A stretch of DNA of 5,697 nucleotides. Source: an uncultured Gammaproteobacteria bacterium. Its GTDB lineage: Bacteria > Pseudomonadota > Gammaproteobacteria > Steroidobacterales > GCA-2729495. Below, piece after piece: positions 1 to 4,860 of this stretch; within the stretch, counting starts at the first letter, position 1; each line of letters starts with the position of its first letter. Where the stretch lies: contig CALGMY010000186.1 of assembly GCA_937958785.1 (NCBI GenBank), positions 1 to 5,697 of the forward strand, given 5' to 3'. Position numbers and translations under genes: made by a program. The notes under the pieces were generated by a model. The model did not search any database and was not told the origin of the DNA. It saw only the letters and a program-made list of their open reading frames with translations.

Positions 1-371
1 CGCCGCCGCCCGCCGCGCCCGGGGCGTGGAGGTGTAGGCGGCGCTCCGGTCCCTGGGCCGGTCCGGCGTGGCCGGGACGATCGGCGGCTGCGTGCGGCAC
101 GCGCAGCGGTTTGCGGCGGGGCTGCGTGCAGCGGCTCATGACGTGCTGAACTGAGGTGGTGCTGAACCAGGTGATGGTGAGCGTCGGCGACGCGGCGCGC
201 AACCGCCGCGTGATCGAGGCGATCCAGGCAGACGGCACCTGCTGGTGCGGCACCACCGTCTGGCAGGGCCGGCCGGCGATGCGCATCAGCGTGTCCTCCT
301 GGGAGACGACGGCGGAAGACGTGGAACGGAGCCTGGCGGCGATCCTGCGGGTGGCCCGGTCGATACCGTAG
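1..371 (+). pseudogene. Broken C-terminal end of a PLP-dependent decarboxylase/aminotransferase-like gene
   Basis: The reading frame from base 2 gives residues ending RRARGVEV, then a TAG stop at 35-37. It continues as AALRSLGRSGVAG through HDVLN to base 151. One extra T at 152 shifts the frame, and after it NEVVLNQ, QADGTCWCG, TVWQGRPAMRIS and SSWETT lead to a TAG at 369-371. This succession of motifs is the usual C-terminal domain of group II pyridoxal-phosphate decarboxylases and related aminotransferase-like proteins, including the GTCWCG and WQGR segments. The catalytic lysine and the large PLP domain would lie upstream, outside the window. Family members usually have Trp or Tyr where the TAG sits, so a single substitution would explain it. 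Two independent lesions suggest a decaying gene, although sequencing error is possible. A translation starting at GTG 156 would give only 71 residues and is unlikely to be functional. The exact substrate cannot be told. Confidence 0.8.
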
Positions 372-389
372 GAGCGGCTTCAGCCGCGG
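368..389 (+). repeat. REP-like palindrome with a GTAG head
   Basis: The head GTAG (368-371) is followed by an inverted repeat, GCGGCT (374-379), loop TC, AGCCGC (382-387), a six-base-pair stem. This layout matches repetitive extragenic palindromes with a GTAG tetranucleotide, common between genes in Stenotrophomonas, Xanthomonas and some Pseudomonas, which are mobilised by RAYT transposases. The TAG of the head is also the stop codon of the broken decarboxylase frame. Only one copy is visible, so its repetitive nature is inferred from memory of the motif. The hairpin may also attenuate or terminate transcripts of the two convergent genes around it, but no T-run follows. Confidence 0.6.
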
Positions 390-406
390 CCGGCACTTAG
401 AACCCG

Positions 407-1138
407 CTAGGCCGGCATCCCGTCCCAGACCCGCCCCTGGTACGTACGTCCGTTGGCCTTCTTGGACCGCCGCGCCCCGTCGGGGCCCCACGCACCCCAC
501 TGCTTGAAGAAGAAAGCCGCGCCGGCCGCGTCGCACTGTGCCTTGATGGGGTCTACCCACGCCGGTTGCATCGGCCGGGCTCCGGGACCGGACTCGCCAC
601 CGACGATGATCCAGCTGATGCCGCCGAGGTCCAGCGTACCGAGATCCTCCAGCAGCGGCTCGACGGAGAGGAAGCGCACGGGCGCGTCGATCGCCTGGAG
701 ATGGGCTATCCGTGGCACGCCGTGGCGCCGGTTCTCGACGGAGGTGCCGAGCCAGACGTTGCCGGGCACCACGGTGCCCTTGCAGAACTTCGCCATCCGC
801 GCTGGGCGCTTGGTGAGCACCTGGAACGTGTGTTGCTCCGCCACGGCCATCACGTCAAACACCCGGCGGATGAACTCGAACGGCACCCTCTCATGAAAGA
901 GGTCCGACATGGAGTTGACGAAGTAGATGGTGGGCTTCTTCCTCTGCAGGGGCTCATTGAGGCGGTCACGGATCAGGCGGAGGCGGAAGCCGTTCTCGTA
1001 GCCGGGGATTCCCATGGCCTGCAGGCGCCGGGCCATGGTCTCGGCGTAGCAGTGCTTGCAGCCGGCGGAGATCTTGGTGCACCCGACCGTCGGGTTCCAG
1101 GTCTGCTCGGTCCATTCGATGCGGCTATTCGTGCTCAT
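407..1138 (-). CDS. Phage Gp37/Gp68 family protein (DUF5131), three-Cys-motif protein
   Basis: This is a 243-residue protein of the usual family length (about 240), apparently intact. The N-terminus has IEWTEQTWNPTVGC followed by KISAGCKHCYAE, giving cysteines at residues 20, 27 and 30 (C-x6-C-x2-C). Further family blocks are YFVNSMSDLFHE (72-83), FQVLTKRP (105-112), NVWLGTSVEN (127-136), RFLSVEPLL (155-163), IIVGGESGPGARPM (177-190) and FFFKQWG (209-215). The clustered cysteines resemble an iron-sulphur site of radical-SAM type, and a distant relation to spore photoproduct lyase-like enzymes has been suggested for this group; no reaction is established to my knowledge. The gene starts inside the end of tcmP (ATGA, four-base overlap) and has only a weak ribosome-binding site of its own, so it is probably translated by coupling. 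Members occur in phages, plasmids and genomic islands, typically paired with TcmP. Family call is very safe; function is not. Confidence 0.93.
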   Translation of the reverse strand: MSTNSRIEWTEQTWNPTVGCTKISAGCKHCYAETMARRLQAMGIPGYENGFRLRLIRDRLNEPLQRKKPTIYFVNSMSDLFHERVPFEFIRRVFDVMAVAEQHTFQVLTKRPARMAKFCKGTVVPGNVWLGTSVENRRHGVPRIAHLQAIDAPVRFLSVEPLLEDLGTLDLGGISWIIVGGESGPGARPMQPAWVDPIKAQCDAAGAAFFFKQWGAWGPDGARRSKKANGRTYQGRVWDGMPA

Positions 1139-2298
1139 GATCGCTCTGGTTCGAGGAACTCTCCCCTACCCCTCCAATGCAGCGGTTTCTTCGGCCGGAG
1201 CTTCTTTGCGCCACGATTGATCACACGGCGCTGCTGAATGAGCCGCGCAAGGGCAGCCTGGAAATCCGCCGGAAACCAGTTGGTCCGTTCAAGCATGGCA
1301 GCGAACTCGCTTTCGCCAATCTGGCGACCCTCCGTGCCGATCTGCTCCAGCCAAAATGCCTCAATGTCGTGTGGGCTGGTCTCGTTACTGCCACCCTCAT
1401 GAAAACCAAACATGTCTGGCGTTCCGGTTCTGGAGGTACGCAGCCCATCGCGCTTTTCGGCGCGAGCCCACCTCTGCACGACGTCCACGCCTTGGGATAT
1501 CTCCATGAATTCAATAATGCCGCGCGGATGGCGGGTTAGGTACACAAGATGGTACTTGGGCCTCTCCTTCAGCGGATCGAGTACCCGGACGTACGCCGAG
1601 TGGCCCTGCTCGTTCGGCCGGGTCATCGCCTGGCACAGGTGCTTCCGGTAGGCCCCAAGAATCTTCCGCTCGCGCTCGGCCGGCATGAGACCGATCAGGT
1701 CGAGGGGCTCACCCAACAGGTCGGCTACCCTGCCCCTCCATTCCGACATGGACGCCGTCCGGTTCACCCAGTCGTACATAAAGGTGATCAGAAACTCGCT
1801 CCTGGGTCGCGCAAGCAGCGGAGCCAGATGGCCGATGGTTACCGGGCTCCAGCCGGTAGGGTCCACAAAGAAGAAGGCGAATGCTCGTTGCCCGCACCAG
1901 TCGAGGATTTCCTGACGAAGGTGAAGGAAGTCTCCATGCAGCGCCCTGGTCTCGATCCCCGGCGGGGTGTTCTTGTCCAGGAGGTCAGCCAGTCGTCGAT
2001 AGGCCCGATCATCCCTCTCAACGAACAAAGCCCGGAGTCGCGGGGTCTTGCCAAGCTTGGTAAGTGCATTGCGACATCTGGCGAGCCGGCCCATTGACAG
2101 GGATATTGAGGTACTGCCCAAGGCTTCATCCTCAACATCCCAAGGCCCGGCGAAGCAGTCGACATAGCACAGGTCTGTCACCCCACCGCTGCCGATGATG
2201 AGGAAGAGCTTCTCCAGGTATCCCTTGAGGAGCTCGTGCTTGATGAGAGCCTGTTCCCGGTCGACATAGTCATCGGGCACCGAAGGAACCTGTGGCAT
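1135..2298 (-). CDS. tcmP: Three-Cys-motif partner protein TcmP, methyltransferase-like
   Basis: This is a 387-residue protein recognised as TcmP, the usual partner of Gp37/Gp68 proteins. The N-terminus has the family's IKHELLKGYLEKLF (19-32). YVDCFAGP (45-52) looks like methyltransferase motif I, FVERD (92-96) ends the second strand, HGDF (121-124) follows, and FFFVDPTGW (142-150) sits where class I methyltransferases have motif IV. This suggests an AdoMet-binding Rossmann fold, but the substrate is unknown. Residues about 325-375 look like a winged helix ending in a basic stretch (RGAKKLRPKK), a possible nucleic-acid contact. I chose ATG 2298 because GGAG at 2304-2307 lies five bases upstream of it; the open frame continues upstream to 2547 but would run through the divergent promoter and the repressor gene. 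The stop overlaps the next start by four bases, so the two proteins are probably made together. Expression is probably controlled by the LexA-like repressor encoded divergently. Confidence 0.9.
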   Translation of the reverse strand: MPQVPSVPDDYVDREQALIKHELLKGYLEKLFLIIGSGGVTDLCYVDCFAGPWDVEDEALGSTSISLSMGRLARCRNALTKLGKTPRLRALFVERDDRAYRRLADLLDKNTPPGIETRALHGDFLHLRQEILDWCGQRAFAFFFVDPTGWSPVTIGHLAPLLARPRSEFLITFMYDWVNRTASMSEWRGRVADLLGEPLDLIGLMPAERERKILGAYRKHLCQAMTRPNEQGHSAYVRVLDPLKERPKYHLVYLTRHPRGIIEFMEISQGVDVVQRWARAEKRDGLRTSRTGTPDMFGFHEGGSNETSPHDIEAFWLEQIGTEGRQIGESEFAAMLERTNWFPADFQAALARLIQQRRVINRGAKKLRPKKPLHWRGRGEFLEPERS

Positions 2299-2303
2299 GG
2301 TGA

Positions 2304-2307
2304 CTCC
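2304..2307 (-). promoter_or_regulatory. Ribosome-binding site that fixes the tcmP start
   Basis: On the minus strand the sequence reads GGAG, five bases, then ATG at 2298. This is a good Shine-Dalgarno spacing and the main reason for choosing the short 387-residue TcmP over the longer open frame. The remaining N-terminus also fits the length and start usually seen in the family. Confidence 0.7.
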
Positions 2308-2308
2308 G

Positions 2309-2337
2309 TTGACTACCGAACGATCGTTCGATAGCGT
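2309..2337 (+). promoter_or_regulatory. Predicted sigma70 promoter of the LexA-like repressor gene
   Basis: The -35 is TTGACT (2309-2314, five of six matches to TTGACA), followed by exactly 17 bases and a -10 of TAGCGT (2332-2337, weak, three of six). The 14-bp palindrome fills most of the spacer, the classic place for a repressor to block polymerase. Seven bases beyond the -10 is the ATG at 2344, and no Shine-Dalgarno is visible before it, so the transcript may be leaderless. This is a pattern match only. Confidence 0.5.
2313..2334. promoter_or_regulatory. LexA-box-like operator between the divergent genes
   Basis: CGAACGATCGTTCG at 2317-2330 is a perfect 14-bp palindrome of the form CGAAC-N4-GTTCG, the form known as the SOS box of Bacillus and other Gram-positive bacteria. 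One mismatched pair (2316/2331) separates it from three more paired bases on each side (CTA...TAG), making a 22-base imperfect palindrome. It lies in the 45-base gap between tcmP and a gene for a LexA-like repressor, inside both predicted promoters. The natural inference is autoregulation plus control of tcmP and the Gp37-like gene. Binding is not shown. Confidence 0.75.
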
Positions 2338-2361
2338 AGGCCCATGGCCGACGACCGTCAA
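2333..2361 (-). promoter_or_regulatory. Predicted sigma70 promoter of the tcmP operon
   Basis: Read on the minus strand: -35 TTGACG (2361-2356, five of six matches), a 17-base spacer, and -10 TACGCT (2338-2333, three of six). The start point would fall near 2326-2327, inside the palindromic operator, leaving a leader of about 28 bases with the GGAG ribosome-binding site. The -35 lies within the first codons of the repressor gene, and the -10 overlaps that of the divergent promoter. The call is tentative because the -10 is weak. Confidence 0.45.
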
Positions 2362-2919
2362 TCCCTCGAAACCCTGCAGAGTTACTACATTCGGCACGGA
2401 GTGCTGCCGTCCTACGCGGCCATTGGCAGGCTGGTGGGCCTGAAGTCGAAGAGCTCGGTGGCTGGGCTTGTCGACAGGCTGAAAGGGAGCGGCTTCCTGG
2501 CAAGCACCGGCGACCGGCGGCTGAAGCCGGGCCCGCACTTCTTTCACCGCCCGATCGTGGACTCAGTCCGGGCTGGCGCACCCGGCCCGGCGGCCGACCA
2601 GCCCCCGGAGCTCGCCTCCATCGACGCGGCGCTGGTCCGGGACCCTTCCCGCACCGTGCTTGTCACGGTGAAGGGTGACTCCATGGCGGGTGCCGGAATC
2701 CACGAGGGGGATGTGGTGGTGGTCGAGAAGCGGTCCGGCGCACGGGCGGGTGACATCGTGGTGGCCATCGTCGAGGACGAATTCACTCTGAAGCGCCTCG
2801 CCTTCGAGCGGGGCCGACCCGTGCTGCGTCCGGAGAACAAGGCCTATCCGGTCATCCGGCCCCGGGGCGGACTGGAGATCTTCGGGGTGGTGGTTGGGAT
2901 GTTTCGGCGATATCGCTAG
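2344..2919 (+). CDS. LexA-like S24 family self-cleaving transcriptional repressor
   Basis: This is a 191-residue protein with LexA architecture. Residues 1-62 form a LexA-type winged helix (LPSYAAIGRLVGLKSKSSVAGLVDRL matches the recognition helix-turn-helix region). A short linker carries a candidate cleavage site, Ala77-Gly78, in VRAGAPG. The S24 peptidase domain has the catalytic serine in KGDSMAGAGI (Ser113) and the catalytic lysine in EFTLKRL (Lys150), 37 residues apart as in E. coli LexA (Ser119/Lys156). In this family, DNA damage activates RecA filaments, which trigger self-cleavage and release of target genes. It is divergent from tcmP, with a LexA-box-like palindrome in the shared promoter, so it probably represses itself and that operon. 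It could be the host's main LexA or a second one of LexA2 type; its location in an island favours an accessory local regulator, so I give no gene symbol. The start at ATG 2344 needs no further extension. Confidence 0.93.
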   Translation: MADDRQSLETLQSYYIRHGVLPSYAAIGRLVGLKSKSSVAGLVDRLKGSGFLASTGDRRLKPGPHFFHRPIVDSVRAGAPGPAADQPPELASIDAALVRDPSRTVLVTVKGDSMAGAGIHEGDVVVVEKRSGARAGDIVVAIVEDEFTLKRLAFERGRPVLRPENKAYPVIRPRGGLEIFGVVVGMFRRYR

Positions 2920-2978
2920 GCGGGATCTCAAGGTTGAAGCAGGGTCGTGACTCCGCTGCAAGCAGATCCTGCGCTTCC
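2920..2978. other. Convergent gap between the repressor and SIR2-like genes
   Basis: These 59 bases separate two genes meeting tail to tail. I see only short interrupted inverted repeats (for example GCAG-ATC-CTGC at 2962-2972) and no strong stem followed by a T-run on either strand. No clear intrinsic terminator can therefore be called, and read-through in both directions is possible. Confidence 0.5.
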
Positions 2979-4016
2979 TCAGCTCTCGAGCTGCCGAATC
3001 ACCTCGCGTCTGGTCGCGCGTGCATATTGGTGGAGATCGAAGTATTTCACGATCTTTTCTAGGGCGAAACGTTGCCGCAACCGTTCGGCGATGGCGATCG
3101 CATCGGGATTCACAACTACGACGTCAGGGTTTGACCCGCGAGACGCCAGAACAGACCTCAGCACGGATGCGAAGTAGAGATCCGCGGGCGGGAAGGAATA
3201 CCCGATGAATACAAGTGCGCGTGCAGAGCGCATTTGATATTCCATCGCTTCCCAGATCCGGCGAACATCGTCCGACTGGTCAAGATACCCCGCGAGATTT
3301 CTCATCGTCGTGCCCTCAGACGAAGACCCCTGCTGTGCGTAAGAAACAAACTTCAGGTGCGTAGGGGCAACGATCACTGGTTTCTGGACCGCTCGTTTGT
3401 GCCTGCCTATCCGGTCATCTGACCCGAGCGCCCAGTTGACCGAACCGTGAGGCTTGATTACGGGCATAGCCCGTGAAGGGGGCTCTAGGCCCGCATAGGC
3501 CCAACGCACCGACTTGATGAGTGAGGACTCAAACACGGTGTCATAGTTAAAAGACACAACGGCATCACGGGCTCGAATCTGATTGGTACGGAGTCGGTCA
3601 TACAAGGCACGCGTAGCAGCGTTGGGCGGAAAGCGCCGAAAGCAATCACTGACCGCTGCAACCATGACCTCCCACACTGCCTCCACTTGCGCCCGTGCCT
3701 GCGGCGCTGTCGATGGTGCCCGGGAACGCTCACTGATGAAGGTAAAGACTTCCTCTACATCGACTGCCGCGAGGAGCTTCTCCCGGCCTGCGCGATCCAA
3801 CCGCGCGGGCACCCGGTCGTAGCCAAGAAAGTAACGAAACAGAAACCCCTCTATTGTCCGGCGGTCATCGCGGCTGCAGTACCGCAAGAGTGTTGGCCAG
3901 AATGTCGCCTGCGTCGGGATCGGAATTCTGCCGCCGGCCTGTACGCGGGCCACTGCGCCCGCGGCAAGCGAAGCTCCGGCCCCCAGCACAAATACGAACT
4001 TACGTTGCTTTGCCAT
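2979..4016 (-). CDS. SIR2-like domain protein, probable NAD-consuming defence effector
   Basis: This is a 345-residue protein. The N-terminal FVFVLGAGASLAAG (7-20) is the nucleotide-binding GAGAS motif of the SIR2-like superfamily. VEEVF (87-91), SFNYDTVFE (155-163), KPHGSVNW (188-195), FIGYSFPPADLYF (270-282) and VVVVNPD (299-305) follow in the order seen in prokaryotic SIR2-like proteins. Asn157 and His190 correspond in position to the NAD-cleaving Asn and His of effectors such as ThsA; that equivalence is inferred. No fused effector domain is visible. Many members deplete NAD during phage infection (Thoeris, DSR, SIR2-Argonaute and SIR2-HerA systems). The start at ATG 4016 shares its first base with the stop of the upstream gene (TGATG), implying translational coupling; a start at 4037 is possible but would lie further inside that gene. 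GC is low for the window: 29 of 60 bases from 3541, against 48 of 60 from 4381 in the neighbour, suggesting separate origin. Confidence 0.9.
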   Translation of the reverse strand: MAKQRKFVFVLGAGASLAAGAVARVQAGGRIPIPTQATFWPTLLRYCSRDDRRTIEGFLFRYFLGYDRVPARLDRAGREKLLAAVDVEEVFTFISERSRAPSTAPQARAQVEAVWEVMVAAVSDCFRRFPPNAATRALYDRLRTNQIRARDAVVSFNYDTVFESSLIKSVRWAYAGLEPPSRAMPVIKPHGSVNWALGSDDRIGRHKRAVQKPVIVAPTHLKFVSYAQQGSSSEGTTMRNLAGYLDQSDDVRRIWEAMEYQMRSARALVFIGYSFPPADLYFASVLRSVLASRGSNPDVVVVNPDAIAIAERLRQRFALEKIVKYFDLHQYARATRREVIRQLES

Positions 4017-4834
4017 CACCCCATCCCCAGAATCCAACCCTCCCGTTCCGCCCGCTCGCGCTCCGGGAGGGTCAGCGGCGGTTCGAAGTACCGGGCCAGG
4101 AAACCCCGCGCGCCCGCTTCGGCCAGCCAGCGGGCGACGGCGTAGGCGTCCTGTTCGTCCGTTGTGCGACCGGCACGGTCGTAGCGCTTACGGAAGATGG
4201 AGGGATACACCTCCGCGATGACCGACTTCCCCTCCGCCGGCACCCAGCCGTCGAATGGCCAGAAATGCACGCTGTCGCCCACGGCGTCGCGGATCCTCTT
4301 CAGCCAGGGAATACCCGCATGGCTCGACGTCGCCACCTGGCCCTGCACGTCGAACTGGAACACGCTCTTGGCCGACGACGTCCAGCGCTCGCAGAGCCGG
4401 AGCTCCGAGGCCTTCCCCACCCGCTGCCCCGGCCCCGGCCAGTCCGCGAACCCGGGCCTGCCCGCCAGGTCCCCGTCGCGCACGAAGGAGACGTACACAT
4501 GCTCCCGGTCTGTCGGCCAGTGGCGGCAGAAGTCGGCGAGGAATTCCGGCCAGGAGTGCAGGCCGTAGCGCTTGAAGTAGCCCCGTGGAAACGAGAAGGC
4601 GTGGTCAATCCCCGCGATGAAGCAGACCTTGTCGCGGGCCCGTCCGATCAGCCACTCCGCGACCTCCGCCCGGGTCCAGTTGGCCGGACTGCCATCCTGC
4701 TGGCGGACCGGGCCCGCCTGCTGCTCGGGTATGCCCCCGGGTCTCGCAGCGTAGACCTGCAGGCCTTTCAGGCGGGAACCAGCGGTCTGGGCGCCGGAGT
4801 AGTCGATGCCTATGCAGAGGTCGAAGTCAGACAT
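4016..4834 (-). CDS. DUF429-like protein, predicted RNase H fold
   Basis: This 272-residue protein begins LCIGIDYSGAQ, with an aspartate (Asp11) on the first predicted strand. It continues with FIAGIDHAFSFP (Asp77), VIAEVYPSIFRKRY (Glu208) and DEQDAYAVARWL (Asp226, Asp229). Acidic residues in this order, on strands and then a C-terminal helix, are typical of RNase H-fold proteins; the EVYPS and DAYAVA elements resemble DUF429. It may therefore be a nuclease, but no activity is known to me for this branch and the family call is from motif memory only. ATG 4834 is preceded by GAGGA at 4839-4843, four bases away; the open frame extends to 5122 but would overlap the whole end of the Mrr gene. It sits 26 bases after that gene and shares TGATG with the SIR2-like gene, so all three are probably cotranscribed. 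GC is very high. Confidence 0.75.
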   Translation of the reverse strand: MSDFDLCIGIDYSGAQTAGSRLKGLQVYAARPGGIPEQQAGPVRQQDGSPANWTRAEVAEWLIGRARDKVCFIAGIDHAFSFPRGYFKRYGLHSWPEFLADFCRHWPTDREHVYVSFVRDGDLAGRPGFADWPGPGQRVGKASELRLCERWTSSAKSVFQFDVQGQVATSSHAGIPWLKRIRDAVGDSVHFWPFDGWVPAEGKSVIAEVYPSIFRKRYDRAGRTTDEQDAYAVARWLAEAGARGFLARYFEPPLTLPERERAEREGWILGMG

Positions 4835-4838
4835 GTGA

Positions 4839-4843
4839 TCCTC
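4839..4843 (-). promoter_or_regulatory. Ribosome-binding site fixing the DUF429-like start
   Basis: The minus strand reads GAGGA, four bases, then ATG at 4834, within the 26-base gap after the Mrr-like gene. This decides between the 272-residue protein and a longer frame reaching 5122, whose extra N-terminus is only an antiframe reading of the Mrr-like gene. Confidence 0.65.
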
Positions 4844-4860
4844 GCAGGGGGGCCGGCCGA

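Noticed and set aside
440..449. Short palindromic run GTACGTACGT inside the Gp37/Gp68 gene
   Set aside because: It is short, within coding sequence and explained by the codons; no second copy or regulatory setting was seen.
566..1237. Plus-strand open frame of 223 codons
   Set aside because: It is antisense to the Gp37/Gp68 gene and the end of tcmP, whose motifs are unmistakable, and it shows no recognisable domain.
1549..2097. Plus-strand open frame of 182 codons
   Set aside because: It is antisense to the methyltransferase-like core of TcmP, with no motifs or ribosome-binding site of note.
2299..2547. N-terminal extension of TcmP to base 2547
   Set aside because: It would run through the divergent promoter region and antisense to the LexA-like gene. 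The GGAG-preceded ATG at 2298 fits the family start.
2980..2993. Hairpin CAGCT-CTCG-AGCTG at the end of the SIR2-like gene, as a terminator
   Set aside because: The stem is only five pairs, overlaps the stop codon and last coding bases, and has no T-run on either strand.
4017..4037. Alternative SIR2-like start at base 4037
   Set aside because: It is possible, but the seven extra residues add nothing recognisable, and ATG 4016 gives the typical short lead to the GAGAS motif.
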